Assembly: GCA_030386875.1 (NCBI GenBank)
Contig: CM059564.1
Location: 41,870,075-41,934,074, forward strand
Source: Morinoia aosen
Lineage: Eukaryota > Arthropoda > Malacostraca > Amphipoda > Talitridae
DNA: 64,000 bases
Reading direction: 5' to 3'
Positions 51,955 to 63,040 of the stretch are shown in pieces. How positions within the stretch are numbered: position 1 is the first letter of the stretch; every line of letters begins with the position of its first letter. The translations under genes and the position numbers were made by a program. Under the pieces are notes generated by a model that saw only the letters and a program-made list of their open reading frames with translations, did no database searches and was not told the origin of the DNA.

Positions 51955-52659
51955 CTACGTAACGTTGTCTCCCAAACTTTCGTTTGTGGCACCTTTCTTC
52001 CCTTTCACAACTGGCTTATTTGGAAGTTCTACAGGCTTACTTGCCTTCTTTTTATGCTTCTTATTTTTTGAATTGTTGGATTCTTTTTCAATATCGTTGG
52101 TGTCTCTGGGAGAATCGGCAGGTTGCGCGTTGGAATCTTTCATAACTTCCTCTCCAGAACCATTCTGCGAACTAGGATCAATATTTCCTTCCTCCGTTTG
52201 TTTTGCAGAGCTTTTCTCATCATCTGATGAATTCTGAAGAACTTCATGAGATACTTCATCTGTTTCCCCAATATCTACCTCATTTTTGGGAAGATCTGCA
52301 GTTTTCTCGCCAGTTTCTGTTCCTTTCTTCTCTGGCGTTTTGGGCGAGTTTTTGTGAGACTTTTTGGGCGAGCCTTCGTGAGACTTTTTAGGCGAACCTT
52401 CGTGAGACTTTTTGGGCGAGCTTTTGTGAGGCTTTTTCACATCGGAAATATTATCGCTGTTGTCCCTTTCATTGTGATTAGGAGAGGATACCTCATGATC
52501 TTCAAGAGGCAGCATTGTATCATTGATGTCGTCTTCGTCAGGCTTTGCTGTTGCAGCAGCGAGGTCAGCATCGTCTTCAGTGTTGTCATAGCGGCCATAC
52601 GCGACAATATCCTCGATTTTCTGGTTCTCGAGGATGAATAGCGAGGGTTTCATGCGAAC
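51955..52659 (-). CDS. ALG12: ALG12 exon 9: end of core plus acidic/lysine-rich extension
   Basis: Acceptor CTGCCCAG|GTTCGC. The exon opens [12 protein letters not shown], aligning with the end of other ALG12 proteins, then runs for about 220 residues of low complexity. This includes three or four copies of [12 protein letters not shown] units ([17 protein letters not shown]) and a basic patch [11 protein letters not shown], ending at TAG. Composition suggests disorder; no domain or membrane span is seen. A SINE starts eight bases upstream of the acceptor. Confidence 0.88.
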   Translation of the reverse strand, partial: VRMKPSLFILENQKIEDIVAYGRYDNTEDDADLAAATAKPDEDDINDTMLPLEDHEVSSPNHNERDNSDNISDVKKPHKSSPKKSHEGSPKKSHEGSPKKSHKNSPKTPEKKGTETGEKTADLPKNEVDIGETDEVSHEVLQNSSDDEKSSAKQTEEGNIDPSSQNGSGEEVMKDSNAQPADSPRDTNDIEKESNNSKNKKHKKKASKPVELPNKPVVKGKKGATNESLGDNVT

Positions 52660-55600
52660 CTGGGCAGATTAGATTAGATGTTAGTTTGAGCCTCCCTAAC
52701 TGCTGAAAAAAATGTGTTACAAGGAGTGGTAGGAGGAAGGCATCATTTAGTATGGAGATCAGGGAACACGGAATCTATGCAGAAGGGTCATAGAAACATT
52801 AAATTGAGGATGAAGTTTACGAAAGAAGATAAAAGTTGGAGAAGAAAGTAGTAGGTGCTAAGAAACAGAAGAGCAGTGAACCAAAACAAGGTGGTCCTTA
52901 AAAGAACAAAAACATTTGTAATTCAACTCGGGACCTCACTCATTTTCCCTCTGGTGCAAACCTGAGCACTAAAATAAAACTCACAAGCATAAGAGCAAGT
53001 AAAATATATTAAATCTTTTCCATTTTATTGAAGCGAATGTTAAGAGTATTGAAGGTACTCCAAACATTCAAAGCATTTAAGATCCATATGATGAATTCTA
53101 CGCAGTAGAAAAGGAGGAGTATGCTTTTCTCCAATAAAATGCAAATATTTGAAAAGGGTACTATCTAACCATAATAAAAGCAACCAAAAATGGCTGCATA
53201 ACCATTTGGGAAAAAAGGTCAGTGAATGATGTGTATTTGACTTTTGCCTTCAACACATTATTTTAAACTATATTCCTCACTAGAACTGAATAATTTTGGT
53301 CGTGGTGGAATGGCTACCATAGAGCACAAGAACAAGTTGACGCAAAAGGTCTATAAGTTCACTGAATTATTTTGTACGATTGAGATAAATGAAAAGTTAA
53401 AAAAAAACAATGAGTATTAATAACCGTAAGAATAAACGTTATAAACTGAACGACTTGCAAAAAAATCAGTTCTACCTAATGCTCGAAATCACAGGAAATT
53501 AGCAGGGCAATCAGAATTAAATCAATAATGAAAAATCAAATAAAATATACCTCAAGATTATTTGCATGTAAATTAACATGTAAAACAAGCAGTAAAAATT
53601 TCTAATTTAGTAAACAACTTATTCTCACTTTGACAGGTGGGAACTGTTGATAGTTGAAACTGAGATGAGAGAATGCTTCGACAGCCTCCAGAATCTGGTG
53701 GGTGTTGGCGTAATGCTTGAGGTTGTAGGCGTACTTGGTCTTGGCCTCGACGAGCAGGTGAGAGAACGAGCGCAACTCTGGTCCACCAGGCTTCAAGTTC
53801 TCAGTTTTGTTGTAGCTGTGAAACAATGTGTCAGTGGTCAACACATTGACCAAGTTTGCGTGGTTGGTTAGGTTGTAGCACAGTTGAAAAAGCGACTTCA
53901 CTTCTCAAAAACAGCTCTATCCTTTCTAAAAAGTGTGAAAAATGTAATTGCAATGTCTTGTTTAACCATCAATGCTTAAATTTAGTTAAAAAAATTAACT
54001 GGAATACTTTTACTGCTTAACATTTAACTGGTACGTAGATGAGCAATTTACCTAGGGGTACACGTGTGCACTACTACGTAATCAACATGCTAATGAAGAT
54101 GTGAAGGCCCATCCCAAAATGCTATTAAACACGCGTCAGTTTATGTAACATGAAATTTATTATTATGGATCTACGCGCACTATGAACTCATATCATGAAT
54201 CCCCATCTTCTACAGCTTAGTCCTGCGCTTGATAAATAAGGACATACAAAAAATATTATAAGAAAGATGTGCCCAGCGAGGCGGAGCTTCATAAATGAAA
54301 AGAATCACCCTCACATCCTCATGAGAAAAAATTAGGTTCGAAGAAGTAAATCATATCAGTACCACCACGGAAGGAGTTGAACTCAAATTATAATTGTCAT
54401 TATAACTGAAAACCATAATTCTTCCCAAACAATGCATCAAAATTCAGTAGTTCAGGTTGCGTTGCATAAAATAGAAGGTGTACTTCTTAAGTAAAACTGA
54501 AGAATTTTGTATCATATCATGGAAGTTGATTTCCATTAATGCTTCGAGTCAGCCTCCACTAAAAATGCCACTGGAGCAATTTTTTAACATGTAACCCTGA
54601 ATGCTAATCACAACAAACATTGTCTATCAGCATCTCCCGAAAAGCCACTCACGGAATTTCTACTATGCAAACTTGAAGGTTAATCTCAAGTAACGTTTCC
54701 AGTCAGCGTTTTCCAAAACGCTACGCGAGGAATGTTCAACACGCAACCCTTATCTGAGGACATTTAAATGACAGACGTCTGATATTTCACGGCGAGTGTC
54801 TAGGCAAACTCACTGCCAGTGTGCGTGCTGCTGCAAGAAGCGCGTCGCGCCGCTCTGGGCAGCAAGGTTGTCGATGTGGACGGACACGCGTGCCGAAGCA
54901 GGAACGAGCTGATGTAGTCGCGATAGTGCCACGCCTCAAATGAGAAAGAATAAAAACGGGCGAGTTGCGATTATTGAAATAGTGAATAAATGAATACATA
55001 ATGGAAAAATGAATACATGCTCATAAATGAAAGTAATGAATACATGCTCAGTGAATAAATGAATACATAATTGAGCAACTCGTATACTCATGATTGTGTA
55101 GTGTTGTTAGCGCAACGTCTCAAATGGGATAACGAAAATGTGCGAGTTGATATTACTAAAAATAAAAGTAATGCTCAGCAAATAAAGGAATGCTTATGAT
55201 TTACGAGTGAGTTTTTAGGTTTGGAAGAGTTAATATAGTTTGTTACTCTCTCACCTCCGGGGTAATTAGCAGAGGAGGCAGAGGTGAGGAGGGCTGTGAG
55301 GACGCAGTTGAGCAGCAGATGACCTCCGGCCACCACACTCAGCACCGACCACCGAGCGCTCCGACGGCAACGCACGTAGCTGACATGGGAACACACATTG
55401 ACGTGCTTAGCGCAAGTATTGCACACGGCAGCCACCATGAGTAATTGTGAAAAAATCCATCATTGAGTGGCTCAGCGCAATTATAGCACATGGCAGCTAC
55501 CAAATGTATTACACTGATCCCTTTTGAATCAATGATATGTCCCATAGATTTTATGCATTTAAAATGCTAGTATAGTATTAAAAACACATTCTTAAAATAT

Positions 55601-58600
55601 ACGAATTGCTAAAAACTAGTTAATTTCAACAGTGTTGTTGCTGTGTTCTTTACGGCTATTACTAATGACATAGGGACAAGTAAAGAGGTTAACATGAGCT
55701 TCAAGTGGTATCACAGTTACAGTCGACTGTCATTACCTTTGGGTTAACAGAAAATTCACGATTGCGTTTTAAGATAAGTTGGATCAACTTAACATAAATC
55801 AAGTTATAGAATGATAGGTTAGGTTAGCTTAGCATAGGTTTTTTTATTCGAATTGAAAAAATAATCGTGAATTTTTAACAGGGTTTAGCTAGTTCATGAA
55901 ACTGAGCTAAGACAAATATTTGTTTTCCCCAATCAAAATTAGAAATTAACTCAATTATAGGAAAGTTTGTTCAGAGTAATGCGTTTCAAGTATTTCCATC
56001 AAGATTCCTCTGAAGACTTAACTTTATGATCTATGAAATATAAGATGCTGAGCGTAATTATTGTACATGGAAATCTGAAAGTGTTATTGTGAAAAGACTC
56101 CACTAGCACCAAGTAGCTCAGCACTTGATTATACAGTTCCCATTTGAATCAATGATACGTCTCATAGATTTTATCCATTTAAAATGCTTTACAATATTTT
56201 CAGGCAAGCACTAAAAACAAATGTGCAGAGCAAAATTCTGAAAACATTCGAGTTCATCTTTAAAAGAGTGCAAGGATAACCATGCACCTTCATGCTTGTC
56301 ATAGAAACACAGGCTGGTAATGACAGAAAATCACAGAATCACATGCTGGTAATGACAGAAAATCACAGAAACACAGGCTGGTAATGACGGAAAATCACAG
56401 AAACACAGGCTGGTAATGACAGAAAATAACAGGCTGGTAATGACAGAAAATCCCAGAATCACAGGCTGGTAATGACAAAATCACAGAATCACAGGCTGGT
56501 AATGACAGAAAATCACAGAAAAACAGGCTGGTAATATACACAGAAACACAGGTTGGTAGTGACAGAAAATCACAGAAACACAGGCTGGTAATGACAGAAA
56601 ATCACAGAAACACAGGCTGGTAATGACAGAAAATAACAGAAACACAGGCTGGTAATCACAGTGTAAAAGGACGTCAAAACCTAGCTGCTGAAAATGAGGT
56701 TAGCTCATAGGGGAATTGACGCGCCCCCAGCTCCAAGTCAGTTCTGTGCAGCTTTCAATGCGTCACACTTGATTTTTCCTTGGTGACTGCTGACTCGAGC
56801 AGCTTGTATTAAATTATTCATTGAGTGCTCTCCATCACTTGTGCTCCGTGTTTTGCAGATTGAGCAGGCCATGTATATAGCTCAGTGTGTCGTAAAGGTT
56901 AAAATCGCGTCGGCATTTTCATTTCATGGTGAGTGGATCGTGGAGAGGTGAAATTTTAAATGAAATATAAAACAAAAGTATCATGATGTAATAAAAATGG
57001 TTTTTAAACATGCCTGTTGTATACGTTCTGTTATGAGTTGTTCTAGCCAACTGTGGTCGTTCTTTGAAGTATAAATTATGGTATTGAGTGATTAGGTTAT
57101 TATATCAAGGTTAATTGTATTTCAGAGAGCTCCGAGAGCTTGTACCCGTACCCCGGTTGTGTGGACTGTGGTTTGTTATTTACTATCCCTTGTTTTAATC
57201 TATTTCATTTTTAAACCTCCTGTTATGATTCTGAAATAAAGTTTAATAAATAATTAACCTAGCAAAATCATTGGAGGCATGGGATGGCTATAAGGGGAGT
57301 TGGGAGGCCATCATTATTATCCTTGTACTAAGTACCCTAGCAAACTTTCCCTCATAAAAAATATCCTATTAGGTGACGTCCCATAACAACAGAAAATCAC
57401 AGAATCACAGGCTGGTAATGACAGAAAATCACAGAATCACAGGCTGGTAATGACAGAAAATCACAGAAACACAGGCTGATAATGACAGAATATCACAAAA
57501 ACACAGGATAGTAACAACAGAAAACCACAGAAATCAACGAGCGCAAACACAACCGAGCTTCTCTCTTGAAACTTGAGCACAAGAAAATCAAGCCATGACA
57601 CATACATGTACTGGCAGGCACTGGCAGCAGCAACATTGAAGAGAGGCACAGTGTAGATGATGAAGCGGAGTTCCTTGTGTGGCAAGAACGAGAAGAGCAC
57701 CACCATCACCAGAGCTGGGGCAGTCAGCAGTTGCATGCGCTTGTCGACTACGAGTCCCAGAGGTACAAACAAGCAGCTCGCTCCCAGGGCTCGCGGCAGC
57801 GCTGAATAGAAGTACCACAGCAGGGGCAGAGTCTGCAATGTTTTAAATGCATCATCTACAAGCTCGAAAAAAAAAGTAAAATGGGGTGTAATGAACATAG
57901 CTTCATTCGAGTAAATTAGAGTATTTTGAATCACTATTCCATTTTGAATTACTTCGATAAGGAAAATACATTTCTGGTAGATACAGGAAAAGGAATATAA
58001 TTTAGTGTGAATCATAGCAGAACTTTGAAATTGAATGAGAAGTAAAGAAGATAGGTCACAAAAATAATAGTATGAAAACTTTATTTGTTAGAAAAAAGAG
58101 CAGCTTTTTAGAAGGATGCATTGAGGAAATACATCGAGGCACATTTGATCTACCATGATAAAGATAAGTACTAACTACCAATTGACCCAAAACAATTCAG
58201 CAGCACTTATAAAAAGACATTTTTTCCCACAACCACAAGAGCAGTCAGGTATCACTCAGCATATTGTAAAAGACATTACAAGTACACAATCATATAAACA
58301 TGGCTTTTACAAGTGAATGAGGAATCTATTTCAGAAAAACAACCAATTTTCTAACTGATTTCCACACCATTTCAGAGCCTGTGACGAGAAAGGAATACTC
58401 AGTCAAACGTTTTTCTTGGTCAACCATCATAAATGCATAAAATTGAAACATTTGTACATGCCTAATTCAAAGGTATCATCAAGACTTGAAAAATACATTT
58501 ATATAATGTTCTTAGCCTCTTACTGCAGATGCAAATGACTGTTTACATTTCATGAAAATGAAGACAAAAATTAACAGATACGTGCCCAGTTTCTTCTCCT

Positions 58601-61600
58601 TAAGACAGAATATGAACGGGGAGAAAACAAGAGTTATCACACAAACAGAATCCTGCATTACCAGTCAAGAAAGACAGTTTGAAATGTGACAAAAGATATT
58701 TAAAATACTTCCTTTTTTATACAAGTGGAGCTAAAATTGTCAGTACACTACATGACTGGCACACACAGATCAACGTGTCTTAGCAATTCTTCTGTACTTT
58801 TTTTCTAAAATTTAAGTCCCCAAGAATAAATAACTTCCAAGCCTGTTAATTTAACAGCACACTATTATGAGCAAGTTCTAAAACTTTGGCATCATTAGTA
58901 AACACTAGGGAAACATATTCTTTCTCACGAGTAAGAATGTCAAGTACTAATTTTGAAAATGAACAAAACAAGAAGAATTTTGACCTAGATCTCAAAAAAT
59001 TAAATGAGACATGAAATATCAGCCATAATTTTTTCATTAATAAAGAATTTAATGTTCATAAAAAATACATGATAATTTTCATGAATAAGAAACATGGTAG
59101 ATATTACTGTACATTAGTTGAGCTTTTGTTTATGAATTACAATCCCAGAACAACAAAATTGTAGAAACACTGATGAAATCTAATTAACTGGCTTAAAAGG
59201 CCCATCAAAAATGATGGGATTCAATATTTTCCTTGCATAAATTTTTCAGATGTGGATGACAAACAAAGATGTCCACATTAATAGTACCTGCAATTAAAAT
59301 ATTCTTGTACTCGTGCACTAGTGAAACTCGTATCACAGATATGGTCACTATCCTCTTTATGAGCATGACAACAAACAAGTATACAAATAAACAAACACAC
59401 CAAGGGTATTATTAGGTAAGAAGAGAAAAAGAGCTACATAAGAACGTGAGACTGAAGTGAATTTATTTGATACTCACGCCCCAAAGATGGCTCTGATTGA
59501 GGATGGTATTGAAGTAGAAGACCTCGCCTTCAGGCCACACAATTCGGCCCCAAAAGAGACTGTCAACAGCCACTGTGACCACCAGGACAGACCCTCCCAC
59601 CATCACCACGTGGTACAGCAAACTAACGGAATGGAAAGCGATCCTTTCACATCTTTTATTTGGAACCGCTAGAAGTGTGCAATGAGTATTTTTAAAGCGG
59701 GTTCACTACTGTATTTATACGTAAACATTCAAGTTATGGATATGTTGAGGATAGGTGAAAATCATTGGTGTTTACATAAGTAAGACTGGTATGGGGAAAA
59801 TTTGACCGGTAGTAAAGCTTAGGTCACAGATATGCAAATCTCATTTTATGACCTGATCCTAGTGATAAATGAGCTGGAAAACTCCGATGGGACCTCAAAT
59901 CATATTTTGTGAAAACTTTTAGTGTACACAAAAGTTTTATAATAGCTTCATCATACATTTACACTAAAAAGCTTTTCAAAGAATAGAAATAAAACCTATT
60001 CAATGATGATTTTAAATATGAGTGTATACATATAGTTATTAAAAATAAAGATATACATTAAAAGTGAACAGCATTCACTTAAATAAACTAATGATGTTAG
60101 ATTTTGCAACAGACTTGGTACCACTATGTGCATACGAGCACAATAAGCTTTCGACCCACGACTATTACTATGTGGAAGATTAGACAATATGTCCCGTGAG
60201 GCAAGAGAAGTTTAGTCATCACAGAGATGTCAACGAGAGCAATGGCTTTCTTCTTTCTCCTCTTTAAAAAAGTCTTTGGCTTCTCCCTTCAATAAAATTG
60301 TAACTTTTTGATTTAACAACACAAGCTCTAAATAATTGAAGCATAGTTTATTTGATATCTGATGATAAAATGTGGCATTAATTCTGCCATAACTTTACAT
60401 GTATTTAAAACCTGTGACTCTTTGTTCATGCTAGTCTTAAATTTTATTTCACTGCATATTTTCACCTGATTAGAAATGCCTGGAAAGAAAGCATTCTAAA
60501 CATCAGTAGGTATCATTCATCCACTACCTGAGTCGTTAACGTCATGGAACTAGCTTTTGGAATAGCAAATTAAGCAGTAATAAATATTTTTCTAGGTAAT
60601 TTAGTTCCACAGCAAGAAAAACCTAAAACTAAGGCAAGTCTATCTAGTCACAAGAAAATGATACACAAACCTGAAACTGTCGACATAAACATTATACTAG
60701 GCTATCTAGGGAACCTTAAATCCAAGTTTTCTAGCTACCAAGGCTAGAGACAGGATTAGATTTCAATTTCCTGGGTTGCAAAAAAAATCATTTTCAGTAA
60801 TCAAGATCAAAAACAATCATGAAGTAAGGCATGTCAATTGACAGAGCATTTTTCAGCTGGCATGCAATTCAAGTCCATGGTTCTCAGCAATAAAATTGCT
60901 CTGCATGGAGTTTTGGGATAACAAAACATGGGACTGATCTGAAAAAATACTTGACAAAAAATAAAATTCTTGGTTTAAAGATAACTGATTTACAGAACAC
61001 AGAGATGCATAATTATTCATAGAAATAATGAAAAAATAAAAAAAAACAACTATAATGAAATTGCTATATTTAGAATAAGGCTTCCATAAATTTTCTGTTG
61101 AATTGGTTCACTTGTAATTGAAGAGAAAAAAAAAAGACCTACCTTTTAAAGCTAATCCTTTTGGTGTAAAGATCATGGACAATCATGGGGCCCAACATCA
61201 AAGCAAGGTCTATCCTGAAGACAGCCACACCAATGCCACTGGCCATTATAAATTTCTGGTGATTTTGCTCCAGCCAAAATGAGGTGGCAAGAAGTGCAAA
61301 GATGAGGGCAAAGGTGTTGGGCAGCGTGCGGGAGAGGTAATACACGAAGTGGAACTGGGTTATAGTGATGGCTGCAAACCAAACTCCCACACCAATACCA
61401 AAGCCCTTCTTCACTTGCTGGTAGAACCGACTCCATGCAAACACCACCAGTAAACTCAGGACAAGTCTCACTGAAACAAAAAAATATTCCAGTTAGATAT
61501 AATTTGCAGTATGAAATGGTGAAGTAACATGTACTTAATAGCAGATATTTGAATTTGTGGTTAAAAAATTAAGAAAAATGCACCATGAAGTAAACTCACC

Positions 61601-63009
61601 TATATATTGTGAATAAAGCTTGTTGAAATTCACAATTCTTGCTACAGTGACGAAAGGAAGAGCTAGAGCTGACACAACAGCTGGGCCCAGGAAGGAGCGT
61701 GGAACTACTCCAGGGTATTCGTGATGATCATACTGAACAGGAAAAGTTAAACTTTTAGCAATAACAATCATTCATGAAGTAATAAGGAAGTGAAGTTTAA
61801 GAGTATCTAGTATGAACTATTCAGAAAATTTTTTAACCAATGAAGTTGCTGGCAGCAATTGTCTGTGCAGGTGCCTTAGATAAAGAAGACAAATTTCATT
61901 CAAATGCTTTTGAATTAGATGAATGATGCCACAAATATTAAATCAATTGCAACATTCAATGTTATATCATAGTACTAAAAAACCTGAAATATTATGAATA
62001 ACTGCAAAATTGAACTGAACTAAGTAACACACAAAAAGCCTAAGAAGACTTCTACAAGTTTACAGTGAAGACTAGGAAGTTATGAATAAAGTCAGCTTTC
62101 AAATTAAATATTTTTCCATATTTCTGTATAATATATAGTTAATACTTCAATTTTAATAATTAACAGGCAAATTTAAGAAGAAATTCTCAACTTGCTATTT
62201 TGTGTCTCTCTGAATGAAGAAGATAAAAACATAGCATAACAAGGTATAATGCTTCCCCTATATTTTTAATAATTGTGAAACATTGGCATTTGCTTGCCAA
62301 ATAAATTTTGAAAAACATGATATATATATGACCTCTTGGTAGGATTAATCAATTGCTTACATGAGCTTTGCAACACTAACAATCTCAAAGTGAATACAGT
62401 GGAAGCCAAGTATTGAATCTGCTAAAAAAAAGTTATCACAAAATAGGATTACACTTCTTCAATGTTACAAATGTCCTGTTTAACTCCTTATAGAACTTGG
62501 GTAGATTTTACATAACAGAGCAAAATAGGTTTATTTGATTGCTTCAAAATATATTAGAAATATGTTAGCAAAATTGCACAAAATACCTTTGAAAATTTTA
62601 GATGTCAAGAAAATGCCAATATAATTAGCCATTTTATTCCAAAAATAAAATAATTTTTCAATATTATACTATTTTTTACTTTATTTTTTTGAACAATGTT
62701 TTGAACTTGACTAGCATTTTTTGCTTATAAATTTTTTAGTGAATCTGCAATACAAGCAAAGAGAACTTCTGTTAAAAATGTCTTTGGCTTGATTGATTTA
62801 ACTCATCTATCATATAAAGTACTGTAGTTTCCTGTTGTTATAAAGTAGTACTCAAGAATATGAGATGCTATACCAACCTCACTCAAGAATGGGCCATGGT
62901 ACAACATATCATGACATGCTTGCATGTTGAAGCTTTCTTCCACTTTGGTGTAGGGGGCCAAGATGAGGTGGAAGACTGCCACCCCACCCACCAGACTCTC
63001 GGCTATCAT
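51955..63009 (-). CDS. ALG12: ALG12 alpha-1,6-mannosyltransferase, nine coding exons, extended C-terminus
   Basis: Joined minus-strand exons 63009-62878, 61732-61600, 61470-61143, 59643-59478, 57832-57606, 55379-55255, 54934-54814, 53815-53629 and 52659-51955 give 2124 nt and 707 residues in one frame. ALG12 is a multi-pass ER enzyme of the GT22 family that adds the eighth mannose to the dolichol-linked N-glycan precursor from dolichyl-phosphate mannose. Signature blocks: [79 protein letters not shown] (HKE motif at about 305) and NYPGG. The conserved core ends at about residue 485; some 220 further charged residues follow, whereas the human protein is 488 long. The start at 63009 is the first in-frame ATG of an exon with an acceptor at 63041; a non-coding exon probably lies upstream. 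Confidence 0.94.
52668..52955 (-). mobile_element. SINE-like retroposon, copy 4, in ALG12 intron 8
   Basis: In gene sense it carries the family body and the CTAATCTAATCT tail; the head is truncated. The flanks GCGAACCTGGGCAG (52654-52667) and GCAAACCTGAGCAC (52956-52969) match at 11 of 14 bases and are best read as the target duplication. They contain the exon 9 acceptor. Confidence 0.85.
53629..53815 (-). CDS. ALG12: ALG12 exon 8
   Basis: TTTCACAG|CTACAAC to GTCAAA|GTGAGA. It encodes [40 protein letters not shown] and [10 protein letters not shown], matching the luminal C-terminal part of ALG12. Phase 2 in, phase 0 out. Confidence 0.92.
54814..54934 (-). CDS. ALG12: ALG12 exon 7
   Basis: CATTTGAG|GCGTGGCAC to TGGCA|GTGAGT. 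It encodes [40 protein letters not shown], equivalent to RLHQLVP..HID.AAAQTG in other species. Confidence 0.9.
54929..55200. repeat. Duplication of the ALG12 exon 7 acceptor region within intron 6
   Basis: GTGCCACGCCTCAAATGAG followed by CGGGCGAGTTGCGATTATT (exon 7 acceptor, plus-strand reading) recurs as GCGCAACGTCTCAAATGGG followed by TGTGCGAGTTGATATTACT at about 55112-55165. Between and after them are GAATAAATGAATACAT repeats. The unit is about 180 bp. Confidence 0.75.
55255..55379 (-). CDS. ALG12: ALG12 exon 6
   Basis: CATGTCAG|CTACGTGCG to CCGGAG|GTGAGA. It encodes [20 protein letters not shown], a membrane-like [17 protein letters not shown] and NYPGG, the conserved glycine pair before exon 7. 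Confidence 0.9.
56295..57535. repeat. 32-bp minisatellite in ALG12 intron 5, split in two
   Basis: Units ACAGGCTGGTAATGACAGAA plus AATCACAGAAAC repeat about eleven times at 56295-56657 and four times at 57387-57530. The array stops about 70 bp from the exon 5 donor. It is split by a 725-bp insertion (56662-57386). Confidence 0.9.
56662..57386. mobile_element. Probable insertion in the minisatellite
   Basis: The array is interrupted in mid-unit. The insert edges are TAAAAGGACGTCA and (inverted) TTATGGGACGTCA, a possible terminal inverted repeat. Inside is an AATAAA near 57234 but no protein was recognised. Confidence 0.5.
57606..57832 (-). CDS. ALG12: ALG12 exon 5 (HKE motif)
   Basis: CATTGCAG|ACTCTGCCC to TACAT|GTATGT. 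It encodes [30 protein letters not shown] and [20 protein letters not shown] is the hallmark of GT22 mannosyltransferases, lying in a luminal loop. Confidence 0.95.
57840..59280. other. ALG12 intron 4, main part
   Basis: AT-rich intron sequence with no recognised feature apart from the hAT-arm fragment at its upstream (right) end. Confidence 0.5.
59284..59425. mobile_element. Fragment of the hAT inner arm module in ALG12 intron 4
   Basis: AATATTCTTG, GTGAAACTCGTATCACAGAT, GGTCACTATC and CCAAGGGTATTATTAG match the right-arm module now split between 22985-23045 and 27155-27215, but uninterrupted here. It therefore shows the pre-insertion order across the 23-27 kb insert. Confidence 0.78.
59478..59643 (-). 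CDS. ALG12: ALG12 exon 4
   Basis: It encodes [40 protein letters not shown] and [13 protein letters not shown], then GGGGC|GTGAGT. The acceptor is uncertain: GTGAAAG|GATCGC (59643) and ATAAAAG|ATGTG (59652) are both in frame, differing by three codons; the better-placed TCTAG at 59666 leads to a stop. Confidence 0.85.
61143..61470 (-). CDS. ALG12: ALG12 exon 3
   Basis: TTTCAG|TGAGACTT to AAAAG|GTAGGT. It encodes several membrane segments: [53 protein letters not shown] and [20 protein letters not shown]. Confidence 0.95.
61600..61732 (-). CDS. ALG12: ALG12 exon 2
   Basis: CTGTTCAG|TATGATCAT to ATATAG|GTGAGT. It encodes [20 protein letters not shown] and a hydrophobic segment up to KLYSQYI, the strongly conserved luminal motif of GT22 enzymes. 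Confidence 0.96.
61741..62877. other. ALG12 intron 1
   Basis: AT-rich intron of 1.1 kb; no repeat or coding sequence recognised. Confidence 0.6.
62878..63009 (-). CDS. ALG12: ALG12 exon 1 (start)
   Basis: [20 protein letters not shown], a first membrane segment, is followed by [20 protein letters not shown] with the conserved acidic pair EE, and GAG|GTTGGT as donor in phase 0. TTTCAG at 63043-63041 looks like an acceptor 31 bp upstream of the ATG. Confidence 0.92.
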
Positions 63010-63040
63010 CTTGCCAGCATCAAGATTATCTAATAAAATT

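Noticed and set aside
52246..52641. Plus-strand frame opposite ALG12 exon 9
   Set aside because: It is the antisense of the low-complexity tail; the minus-strand frame joins the conserved ALG12 exons.
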